Assembly (NCBI RefSeq): GCF_963665245.1
Contig: NZ_OY762267.1
Location: 1,116,001-1,180,000 of the forward strand
DNA: 64,000 bases
Direction: 5' to 3'
From: an uncultured Paludibaculum sp.
GTDB taxonomy: Bacteria > Acidobacteriota > Terriglobia > Bryobacterales > Bryobacteraceae
Position 1 is the stretch's first letter; each line of letters opens with the position of its first letter. Below are positions 16,781 to 24,703 of the stretch, one piece after another. The translations under genes were made by a program, and so were the position numbers. Under the pieces are notes generated by a model, which was not told the DNA's origin, made no database searches, and saw only the letters and a program-made list of their open reading frames with translations.

Positions 16781-19180
16781 CTACTTTGCGTCGTCGAGCG
16801 CGAACGCCACAATGCTGTCGTCGGTCACGGGGTTGTTGAAGAACCCGCCTCCGGTGGAGGCGATGACGACATACTGCCGCCCGTCCCGGCCCTCGTAGGT
16901 TATTGGTGTCGCCTCGGCTGCGCCAGTGAGTTTGACAGTCCACAGTTCCTTGCCATTCCGGGCATCGAAGGCGCGGAAGCGGGCATCGTCGGTGGCGCCT
17001 ACGAAGACGAGCCCCGCGGCCGTCGCGATGGTGCCCCCGTTACCGGGGCGGCCGGTGTCGCGCTTGCCTTCGGGCAGACTGTCCGTTGTTCCCAGCGGCA
17101 CCTTCCAGGCGATCTGCCCGGTGTTCACATCGACGGCCGCCAGTTCGCCCCAGGGAGGCTGCTGGCAAAGTAACTGCTGCGTGCCCGGTCCTTTCACGCT
17201 AAATCTTCCGCCGCCCGGGTAGCCCTCATAGGGGCCATCGGGATCCACACGGTTGCCCTGGCCGTTCGCCATGGCCGCACCGGTCTTCGGGTCGTGGTCC
17301 CGCAGACCGGTCATCTGGCCCAGTTCATTGACGTTGGCAAACAGATATCCAAGCTGCGGGTTGAAGGAGGTGCCGCCCCAGTTCACGCCGCCGTGGTTGC
17401 CGGGAAACTGGACGCGCAGGCGATTGTAGGTGGATGGCAGGTAAGGCCCGCCCACGGCGACGCCCTCCAGCAGTTGTCTACAGGCGGCCTCCAGTTCGGG
17501 CGTAACGGTGGCGACCTCTTCCCTGCGGAAGGTCATCCGTGACAAAGGCGGCGGCTTGACCGGAAAGGGCTGCGTCTTCGAGACACGCTCCAGAGGGACT
17601 TCGCTCGCGGGGACGGCCCGCTCCTCCACCCCGTAAATTGGCTTGCCGGTGACGCGATTCAGCAGGAAGACCATGCCGCTCTTGTTCATCGCCACTACGG
17701 CCGGAATCGTCTTGCCCCCTTGCCTGACATCGATCAACGCCGGAGCGCCCGTCATGTCGGCGTCCCAAATGTCGTGATGGACTACCTGGAAGTGCCAGAG
17801 ATACTGCCCCGTGTTGGCATCGGCCGCCACCAGGCTCGTCCCGAAGAGATTGTCTCCGGCGCGGTCGCCGCCGTATTGATCTACTGACGGCGCGCCAAAC
17901 GGCATGTACACGATGCCGCGCCTGGCGTCGACTGTCAGGAAGCCCCAGACATTGACGCCGGAGCGATTCTTCCAGCTGTCGCCGGCCCATGTGTCGTTGT
18001 ACTTTTCGCCCGCCTGCGGAATCGAGTGGAACGTCCACACCAGCTTCCCCGTTCGCAGGTCCCAGGCCCGCACGTCTCCGGCCGGACCATGCGGCGGGTT
18101 CTCCTGGGTTGTGCCGCCCGTAATCACCAGGTTCCTGTAGACAATGGGCGGCGACGTCAGCGCGTTGCGGCCAGGCAGGCCGTGCATAATGGCCTCGGTA
18201 TTCAGATGCACAACGCCGTTGTCGCCAAAAGCCGCGTTCGGTTTCCCAGTTCTCGCGTCCAGCGAGTGGAGTTTTCCGTCGCTCGATCCGAAGACCACCT
18301 GCGCGGGCGTCTTGCCGTCACCGGCCCAGTATTCCAGGCCACGGGTAGATGGGTTGCCGGACGGCAGTTGGTGGGACCAGAGCTCTTTTCCATTCACGGG
18401 GTCGATCGCCGCGATGCGGCCATATGGGGTGGTGACGTACATGATTCCGCGAATCACCAGCGGCGTGACCTCGCTGGGGCGAAAGCCCGAGCCGAACTGG
18501 AGGCGGGTTCGTCCGCCGCCAGGCACTGCTTCCGGTTCATCGCCGGCCGGCGCGGCCGGATTGCGGCGCGCTGTCGCGGGCGGGTTCTGGTTGCCGCCGG
18601 TGAAGCCCGCCGGCTTCATGTGATAGACCCAGGCGACCTTGAGTCTGTTCACGTTTTCGGGGGTGATCTGCTTCAGCGGGGAGAACCGCATTCCGCCGGG
18701 GTCGTGACCGTAGGTGGGCCACTCCTTGGCGGGGTCGACAGCGGTGCCGCCGACGGGCAGACGCGCTTCCGTCGTGCTCTCCGTGCTGGGCGGGCGAGAG
18801 GCGCTCTCGACACTCGACGGGACGCCGCCGGATGTAGCCGCGGCAATCTCCGCCACCGCCCCTTTGGCCGGACCATAAAACTTCACCAGATACCGCAACA
18901 CTGTCGTGAAGTCTTCGTCGCTGCCCTGTGCGCCGAGGTTCACCATCTTCGATATGGTCTCCGACCAGCCCGCCTGTCCCTGCCGCAGCGAGATCGCCTG
19001 GTCGAGCGAATGGCATTTGCCGCAGAGCCGGGTGGTTTCCGCCTTTCCTGGCCCGTCCGGCAGAACCGCAGCGTGGCCGAAGCCTGCAGTGAACCAGAGG
19101 ACCGTCGTCAGCCCAATCACGAAAAGGCCATCTGGCCAGGGACCGGCCAAGGCCGCCCGGATTCTTGAAGTTCTCGTCAT
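16781..19180 (-). CDS. PQQ-dependent dehydrogenase with N-terminal cytochrome c domain
   Basis: A 799-residue periplasmic quinoprotein. A signal/membrane anchor (about residues 18-38) is followed by a c-type cytochrome domain with a single haem site CGKCH (about residues 53-57), then a linker and an eight-bladed PQQ propeller running from about residue 148 to the end, with W-motif repeats such as GKELW, TGKLVWTF and NGKELWTVKL. The layout resembles membrane glucose/alcohol dehydrogenases; the order haem-then-propeller is the reverse of type II alcohol dehydrogenases and recalls the acidobacterial glucose-dehydrogenase-like group. It would oxidise a sugar or alcohol and pass electrons through its own haem to the respiratory chain. 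No PQQ synthesis genes are present here. Confidence 0.85.
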   Translation of the reverse strand: MTRTSRIRAALAGPWPDGLFVIGLTTVLWFTAGFGHAAVLPDGPGKAETTRLCGKCHSLDQAISLRQGQAGWSETISKMVNLGAQGSDEDFTTVLRYLVKFYGPAKGAVAEIAAATSGGVPSSVESASRPPSTESTTEARLPVGGTAVDPAKEWPTYGHDPGGMRFSPLKQITPENVNRLKVAWVYHMKPAGFTGGNQNPPATARRNPAAPAGDEPEAVPGGGRTRLQFGSGFRPSEVTPLVIRGIMYVTTPYGRIAAIDPVNGKELWSHQLPSGNPSTRGLEYWAGDGKTPAQVVFGSSDGKLHSLDARTGKPNAAFGDNGVVHLNTEAIMHGLPGRNALTSPPIVYRNLVITGGTTQENPPHGPAGDVRAWDLRTGKLVWTFHSIPQAGEKYNDTWAGDSWKNRSGVNVWGFLTVDARRGIVYMPFGAPSVDQYGGDRAGDNLFGTSLVAADANTGQYLWHFQVVHHDIWDADMTGAPALIDVRQGGKTIPAVVAMNKSGMVFLLNRVTGKPIYGVEERAVPASEVPLERVSKTQPFPVKPPPLSRMTFRREEVATVTPELEAACRQLLEGVAVGGPYLPSTYNRLRVQFPGNHGGVNWGGTSFNPQLGYLFANVNELGQMTGLRDHDPKTGAAMANGQGNRVDPDGPYEGYPGGGRFSVKGPGTQQLLCQQPPWGELAAVDVNTGQIAWKVPLGTTDSLPEGKRDTGRPGNGGTIATAAGLVFVGATDDARFRAFDARNGKELWTVKLTGAAEATPITYEGRDGRQYVVIASTGGGFFNNPVTDDSIVAFALDDAK

Positions 19181-19269
19181 GGATTTGGCGACACTATTCT
19201 ATCGAGTCGTGTCGCCACGGTCCGGATTGGGTTCGTCCGTTCGGTTTCCGCTGACCTCGCGCCTCAAGG

Positions 19270-19818
19270 TCAGTGGCCGGCGCTGAGTTCGCGAGTGAGC
19301 CAGACCTTGGCAAACTGCCAGTCCCGTCGGACGGTTCTGGGGGAGGACTGTAGAACCTCGGCGGTCTCCTCTTCGCTGAGACCTCCGAAATAGCGCAGTT
19401 CGACGACCTTGGCCTGACGGGGCGCGATGCGGGCAAACTCTTCCAACGCCTCGTCGAGCGCAAGCAGCAAGCCGTCCGCTTCCGGCGCCGGCACTTGGGC
19501 CTCGTCCAGATCGACGATGGACAGGCCGCTGCCGCGCTTGAGCGCAGCTCGCTTGCGGGCGGCGTCGACCAGGATCCGTCTCATCAACTGGGCAATCAGC
19601 CCAAAGAACTGCGACCGGTGCTGCCAATCGATGTTGCGGATCTCGATGAGACGCAGGTAGACCTCGTTGACGAGGGCGGTGGTTTGGAGGCTGTCGGCTT
19701 CCCGTTCATCGCGGCGGTAGCGGTGGGCGATGCGGCGGAGTTCCGGCAGCAGCAGGTCAGTCAGCCTGGCCAGGGCGGTTTCATCACCGGCTCCCCACGA
19801 CCGCAAGAGTCCTGTCAC
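19270..19818 (-). CDS. RNA polymerase ECF-type sigma factor
   Basis: A 182-residue ECF sigma factor of the type abundant in Acidobacteria. Region 2 spans about residues 10-90 (LLPELRRIAHRYRRDER, FFGLIAQLMRRILVDAARKR) and region 4 about 125-178 (KVVELRYFGGLSEEETAEVL, the -35-binding helix-turn-helix). No anti-sigma gene is adjacent; the divergent Ser/Thr kinase operon begins about 110 bases away and could supply control by phosphorylation, an inference based only on position. Start taken as GTG 19818; an in-frame TTG at 19839 is possible. The open frame upstream overlaps the divergent gene and is not real. Confidence 0.85.
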   Translation of the reverse strand: MTGLLRSWGAGDETALARLTDLLLPELRRIAHRYRRDEREADSLQTTALVNEVYLRLIEIRNIDWQHRSQFFGLIAQLMRRILVDAARKRAALKRGSGLSIVDLDEAQVPAPEADGLLLALDEALEEFARIAPRQAKVVELRYFGGLSEEETAEVLQSSPRTVRRDWQFAKVWLTRELSAGH

Positions 19819-19927
19819 TTCCGAAAATCCACCTGTCAATGCGCGAGGGCCTCTGCCGCGAAGTTTAGCACGTCGATGGCCGGTTTCCTGTCTGGATTCC
19901 GCCCGTACTGATAGAGACGTTTCGGCG

Positions 19928-20524
19928 ATGGTCAATGCGCGGAAATTCTGGATCCTTCTGTCCCTGGCGGTGGCGCTCGCACGTGCCGGCGTGGATGCGC
20001 CCAAACCGGACGTCGACGTATGTCTCAATGCCGGCGAAGAGACGGCGGCAATCCAACGGGCAGAGATCAGGGCAGCCCGGATCTTCAGTGACATTGGAGT
20101 CCATCTCGTCTGGCGGAGGCCATCGGCCGAACTAGGCTCCCCTTGTATTCTCATTACGTTAGCGGAGGATACGCCGGCATGGGAGCGACCGGGTGCTCTG
20201 GCGTTTGCGAAACCGTTCGATGGAGACAAGATTGTCGTGTTCCACGACCGTGTGAAGGACGCGGTTTTGCCCTCTCTGACCGACGCGCTGCTGGCCCACG
20301 TACTCGTTCACGAGATCGCGCACGTCCTGCAAAGAGAGGACCGGCATTCCGCCACCGGCATGATGAAATCCCGATGGGGATCAAGCGACTATAAGGATAT
20401 GGCTCGCGCCGGGCTGACCTTCACTCCCGAGGATGTCGAGATGATCCGGCACGGGCTGGAGATTCGAATCGCGCGGTCGGCCGGTTCCGAGTCGAACTAC
20501 ACCGTGAGAGGTGGAGAGCTGTGA
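19928..20524 (+). CDS. Putative exported HExxH metalloprotease-like protein
   Basis: A 198-residue protein with a signal peptide (residues 1-20) and a zinc-protease-type helix HEIAH (His128, Glu129, His132) followed by Asp138, His140 and a Met at 145, reminiscent of, but not matching, the metzincin HExxHxxGxxH plus Met-turn. One Cys at 32 and one at 73 could form a disulfide. It is the first gene of an operon with the kinase: its TGA stop overlaps the kinase GTG start (GTGA). I cannot name its substrate. The start is the ATG immediately preceding the signal peptide. Confidence 0.65.
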   Translation: MVNARKFWILLSLAVALARAGVDAPKPDVDVCLNAGEETAAIQRAEIRAARIFSDIGVHLVWRRPSAELGSPCILITLAEDTPAWERPGALAFAKPFDGDKIVVFHDRVKDAVLPSLTDALLAHVLVHEIAHVLQREDRHSATGMMKSRWGSSDYKDMARAGLTFTPEDVEMIRHGLEIRIARSAGSESNYTVRGGEL

Positions 20525-23289
20525 CCGCCCGAGCCCGAAAGAGCAGGCCGGACGCGGAGCGCCTTCGCCAGATCGAAGCGGTGTACCACGACGCGCGGGA
20601 GCGGGACCGGTCGGAGCGCAACCTGTTCCTGGTTCAAACTTGCCAGGACGATCAGGATTTACTCCACGAGGTGACCTCGCTTCTGGACCTGGACGAATCC
20701 GAGGGGCCACTGGAAAGGCCGGTGCTCGATCTGGCCGCGCAGTTCCTGGACGAACCGACGGAGAGGAATCTGGCTCCCGGAGTCCGTGTTGGACCGTACG
20801 AAATTGTCGAGCGGATCGGCGTGGGCGGCATGGGCGAGGTGGTCAAGGCACACGACACCCGCCTGGGCCGGATGGTGGCGCTGAAGTTCGTGCATTCTCA
20901 ATTCAGTGGGCATTCGCTGCAGGAGGCCCGGGCGATTGCGGCGTTGAACCATCCGAACATCTGCACGCTGCACGACGTGGGTCCCGACTATCTGGTGCTG
21001 GAGTTGCTGGAGGGCGAGACTCTGGCCGACCGCCTGAAGCGGGGTCCGCTGCCGGCCGTGGAAGCTATCGCCTACGGCGCGCAGATCGCCGACGCCCTCT
21101 GGAGTGCTCACTCCAAAGGAATCACTCACGGGGATCTGAAGCCGCGGAACCTGATGCTGACGAGAGGAGGCATCAAGGTTCTCGATTTCGGATTGGCGCG
21201 ATTTGCCACCACCCATGAGGCTGGGCCGACCCAATTGGCTCCGGAGGTGGCGCTGGGCACTCCTGCGTACATGAGTCCCGAGCAACTGGAGGAAAAACCG
21301 ACCGGTCCGCGCACCGATATCTTCGCGCTGGGGCTTGTGCTCTTCGAGATGTCCACCGGGAGGCGTCCCTTCACGGGCAGCAGTCCGGCGGAGCTGAAAG
21401 AGGCCATCCTGCGGAACAATCCGCCCCTGGACCGGCTGTTGCCGCCGCAGTTCGCCCACGTAATCGAACGCTGTCTGGCGAAGGATCCGGACGACCGCTG
21501 GCAAACGGCACGCGACGTCAAACTGGAACTCGACTACGTCACGCGTCTGACAACCAAGCTGAAACCGTTGACACGGGGAAGGCGCCGCTGGTTGGCGTGG
21601 GCCGCGGCGGCCGCGCTGACTGTGCTCGCGATCTCGGCAGGCTACTACGTTCAGAGAGCCCGGCCGGAGTTAGCCATCACTCCGTTGACCAGCTACCCGG
21701 GCAGTGAAGTGAACCCGTCTTTCTCCCCGGACGGAAACCAGTTTGCCTTTTCGTGGGATGGGGACCACGAAGAGAACCGCGACATTTATGTGAAGCAAGT
21801 GGGTCCCGGTAATCCGTTGCGCCTGACGACGGACCCGGCCGAGGACTGGATGCCGCGCTGGTCGCCCGACGGAAAGTGGATCGCGTTTCTGCGCCGGGAG
21901 CCCAAGAAAGTCCTGGGGCTCTACGTAGTCCCAGCGCTCGGTGGGCTGGAGAGAAGATTGGGGAGCGCGGCCAACCTGGGTGAACTCCGAAGCGGAGTGG
22001 ATTGGTCCCCGGATGGACGATGGCTAGCCAGCTCCACCTTCCTGGCTGGCGGACAAGGGGTCGGGCTGGCGCTGTTCTCCCTCGAAACGGGCGAGACCCG
22101 GCAACTGACGCGGCCAGTCGCCCCCCAATACGACTCCGCTGTGCGCTTCTCCCCCGATGGCGCCTCCCTGGCGTTCGTGCGGGACGGCGAAGGGCTTATG
22201 CTTCTATCCCTGTCGCCGGAGTACACACCCGTCGATCAAGGAAGAAGACTAGCCGCGGAGATGCCCGTCCCCATTCGAAGTATTTCCTGGACGGCGGATG
22301 GGCACGACCTGATCGTTGCGGCCGGCCTGGGACAGAGTTCGCGGCTGTGGCGGGTCTCGTCCACTGGGTTCCCCGCGGCCCAGCGCCTGCCCTACGGAGA
22401 GTCGGCGGAGGGTGTCGACGTGGCGCGGCGCAATGACCGGATGGTATTCACCCGCCTGGACGGCGAGACGAACATCTGGTCGCTCAATCTGGACAAGGCG
22501 GGCCGCGCAACGGGCCCGGCAGTGATCGCATTCGATTCCACCAGAAGCGAAACGTCGCCCGACATATCGCCGGATGGAGCCAAGGTCGCATTCGGATCGG
22601 GCCGATCGGGCAATGACGAGATCTGGGTTTGTTTGAGCAATGGTTCCAACTGCGCGCAACTGACATCGCTGGACGGGTCGCACGCGGGCAGCCCCGTCTG
22701 GTCGCCCAACGGACAATGGATCGCCTTCGATGTTAGCTCACCCAACAATTGGGAGGTCAACGTCGTTCCGGCAGCGGGCGGAAAGCCAAGACGGCTGGCC
22801 GTCGGGCTAATGCCGCACTGGTCGCACGATGGCCGGTGGATCTACTATTCCTCCACGTTCGGCGGACCCACATGCCGCATTTCACCCTCCGGCGGCAGCC
22901 CGACCGTCGTGGGCGACGGCACCTTCCCGCAGGAATCGCCGGATGGGGCGTGGCTCTATTCTGCCACCAAGGCAAAGGATGGCGGGGACTACCGACTGAC
23001 GCGGCGATGGCAGAAGGACGGCCCATCGAAGGAAGAGATCCTGCCCGTCACGCCAGGACGCAACTTCGCCGTGACGCGTAGCGGCCTCTGGTTCCTATCC
23101 CAGGTGACCCGTCAGGAAAGCCGGCTGTCGTTCTATGACTTCTCCACACGAACCACCAGGGTCGTCTACCAGACGGCGCGTCGTGTCTACGCGGGCCTGA
23201 GCATCTCTCCGGACGGGCGCCGCGTGCTTTTCACGCAGGTGGATCGCGACCCAAACGTCGACCTGATGCTGGCGGAGCACTTCCGATGA
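20521..23289 (+). CDS. Membrane Ser/Thr protein kinase with C-terminal TolB/WD40-like propeller
   Basis: A 922-residue Hanks-type kinase. Residues 1-85 form an N-terminal helical segment; the kinase domain runs about 92-345 with glycine loop GVGGMGEV (100-107), Lys122, Glu135, catalytic HGDLKPRN (Asp205, Asn210) and DFG (Asp222); the catalytic-loop Arg of HRD is Gly, making it a non-RD kinase. One membrane helix spans about 357-376. The rest is a periplasmic beta-propeller of TolB/PD40 repeats with SPDG motifs. It probably senses an envelope signal and phosphorylates cytoplasmic targets. It overlaps the upstream protease gene by 4 bases and the downstream TnpB-like gene by 4 bases, so all three are co-translated. 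Confidence 0.9.
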   Translation: MTARARKSRPDAERLRQIEAVYHDARERDRSERNLFLVQTCQDDQDLLHEVTSLLDLDESEGPLERPVLDLAAQFLDEPTERNLAPGVRVGPYEIVERIGVGGMGEVVKAHDTRLGRMVALKFVHSQFSGHSLQEARAIAALNHPNICTLHDVGPDYLVLELLEGETLADRLKRGPLPAVEAIAYGAQIADALWSAHSKGITHGDLKPRNLMLTRGGIKVLDFGLARFATTHEAGPTQLAPEVALGTPAYMSPEQLEEKPTGPRTDIFALGLVLFEMSTGRRPFTGSSPAELKEAILRNNPPLDRLLPPQFAHVIERCLAKDPDDRWQTARDVKLELDYVTRLTTKLKPLTRGRRRWLAWAAAAALTVLAISAGYYVQRARPELAITPLTSYPGSEVNPSFSPDGNQFAFSWDGDHEENRDIYVKQVGPGNPLRLTTDPAEDWMPRWSPDGKWIAFLRREPKKVLGLYVVPALGGLERRLGSAANLGELRSGVDWSPDGRWLASSTFLAGGQGVGLALFSLETGETRQLTRPVAPQYDSAVRFSPDGASLAFVRDGEGLMLLSLSPEYTPVDQGRRLAAEMPVPIRSISWTADGHDLIVAAGLGQSSRLWRVSSTGFPAAQRLPYGESAEGVDVARRNDRMVFTRLDGETNIWSLNLDKAGRATGPAVIAFDSTRSETSPDISPDGAKVAFGSGRSGNDEIWVCLSNGSNCAQLTSLDGSHAGSPVWSPNGQWIAFDVSSPNNWEVNVVPAAGGKPRRLAVGLMPHWSHDGRWIYYSSTFGGPTCRISPSGGSPTVVGDGTFPQESPDGAWLYSATKAKDGGDYRLTRRWQKDGPSKEEILPVTPGRNFAVTRSGLWFLSQVTRQESRLSFYDFSTRTTRVVYQTARRVYAGLSISPDGRRVLFTQVDRDPNVDLMLAEHFR

Positions 23290-24473
23290 ATCCTGCCGTG
23301 ACGTGCGCCAACTGTGGGGTAAGCCGAGAGGTGAAGCTGACGAAGACGGGCGTGCCGCGCACGCCGGCCGGTTGGAAGCGCCATCAGGAACAACACTACT
23401 GCGCGGATTGTTGGAATCGGGCTTATCTCCTGCGCACGGTCTCGATACCGGTGGTCTCGCCGCTCGACGGCACCTGGGAGGAACTGCGGGAGGCGCTGAA
23501 ATTGGCGTGGCGGGAGACAACGGCTGCCTGCAACTGGATGATGACCGAGCTATATGCGCGCGACGTGCGGCGCCACGACCAGGAGAAGATGCCCCCGATG
23601 CCGCCGGCCTATCTTTACCCGGAGGCCCGTGTGCGATTCCCCAATCTGCCCTCGCAGGCCGTCGCCAGCCTGGAGCATACGTGCCAGCGCAACTACCGGG
23701 CCAAGCGCTATGAAGTGGTGTGGGCGTGCTCGGCCGCGCTGCCAACCTACCGCTACCCTGCCCCATTCCCGATCTCCGGGCAGAACTGGCAGCCGAGCCT
23801 GGAAGGAAATGCACCGACGGTGAGCGTGCCGATTGGCGACAGGCGTGTGCGGTTGCGGCTCAAGAGCGGGCGCGAGTTCCGGCGTCAGTTGGCGGCGTTC
23901 CGCCTCATCGCCACCGGCGGGGCCGTTCGCGGGGAAGCGGCGCTGCAGCAGCGCGGGTCGGCCTTGATGCTGAAGATGGCCGCCTGGCTGCCCCGTGTGC
24001 GGGAGGCAGACGCGGAGCAGCGCACCGGCGTTCTGTCTGTGACCACGCGGCGGGACTGCCTGCTGACGGCTCGCGGCGACCAGGACGCCCGGCTTTGGAG
24101 ATACAACGCGGACCACCTGCGCCGCTGGCAGGCGGAGCATGCGCGCCAACTGCAACGGTGGTCGGAGGACCACAAGTACGAACAAGGGAAGAGGCCGATG
24201 TTCGCCGCGCGGAGGGAGGCCGCGGCGCAGAAGTATCACGACCGCATGGATTCGGCCTGTCATGAGATTGCCGCTCAGTTGACGGGCTACGCGGTACGCC
24301 GGCGGTTTGCCGTGGTTCGCTACGACGACCGCGAACGTGGGTTTTGCCAGCAACTGCCGTGGTTTCGTCTCCGATCTCTAATTGCCGAGAAGCTGGACGA
24401 GGCCGGCATCCGGCTGGAATTGACGAGCAGCACGGGGACAGACGAATCGAAGCCGATGCTCGTCGAGGTCTGA
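23286..24473 (+). CDS. TnpB/Cas12-like protein with N-terminal zinc ribbon and lost RuvC catalytic residues
   Basis: A 395-residue protein I read as a remote relative of IS605 TnpB / Cas12. An N-terminal Cys4 zinc ribbon (Cys7, 10, 39, 42) is followed by a helical part (64-95), a beta-rich wedge-like part (150-236, containing FRRQLAAFR), a strand at the place of RuvC-I (248-262), a long basic helical hairpin (273-335, with KYHDRMDSACHEIA) and a RuvC-II-like strand (340-347), then a helix (LRSLIAEKLDEAGI). The expected catalytic Asp and Glu are absent (GVLSVTT; AVVRYDD), and the protein stops before RuvC-III and the usual C-terminal zinc finger. Its start overlaps the kinase stop (ATGA), and no transposon ends are seen, so it looks domesticated. 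Homology is judged by eye; the alternative is an unrelated Zn-ribbon protein. Confidence 0.5.
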   Translation: MNPAVTCANCGVSREVKLTKTGVPRTPAGWKRHQEQHYCADCWNRAYLLRTVSIPVVSPLDGTWEELREALKLAWRETTAACNWMMTELYARDVRRHDQEKMPPMPPAYLYPEARVRFPNLPSQAVASLEHTCQRNYRAKRYEVVWACSAALPTYRYPAPFPISGQNWQPSLEGNAPTVSVPIGDRRVRLRLKSGREFRRQLAAFRLIATGGAVRGEAALQQRGSALMLKMAAWLPRVREADAEQRTGVLSVTTRRDCLLTARGDQDARLWRYNADHLRRWQAEHARQLQRWSEDHKYEQGKRPMFAARREAAAQKYHDRMDSACHEIAAQLTGYAVRRRFAVVRYDDRERGFCQQLPWFRLRSLIAEKLDEAGIRLELTSSTGTDESKPMLVEV

Positions 24474-24703
24474 GTTGGGGAGCAGAACAGAGATTTGGGC
24501 CACCGACAGGCCCAGCGCGATCACCGCTCGGCACGCTTGCCGGCCGAAGCGCTCGCGAAAAGCGGTTGAACGTCCGGGATACTTGGGCTATGCCCGACCG
24601 CTCCGGAGAGGACCACTGCACACTGGTCAGATCGGGAACAAGGACCATAATATGGCGGCGCAGCGGAGGGGTTCAGGCTCTCCGTATAATTGCGATACTG
24701 CTC
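24474..24703 (+). other. Intergenic stretch after the TnpB-like gene, with hairpin
   Basis: A perfect 6-bp stem (TGGGCC 24496-24501, GGCCCA 24509-24514, 7-base loop) lies just past the stop codon; more GC-rich pairing is possible up to about 24580. It has no U-tract, so it is a poor intrinsic terminator. TnpB and Cas12 relatives keep their guide-RNA scaffold in this position, but I see no guide directly. A TATAAT at 24685-24690 may be the -10 of the next gene. Confidence 0.3.

Noticed and set aside
18026..19168. 380-codon plus-strand open frame
   Set aside because: Antisense shadow of the PQQ dehydrogenase; no motifs.
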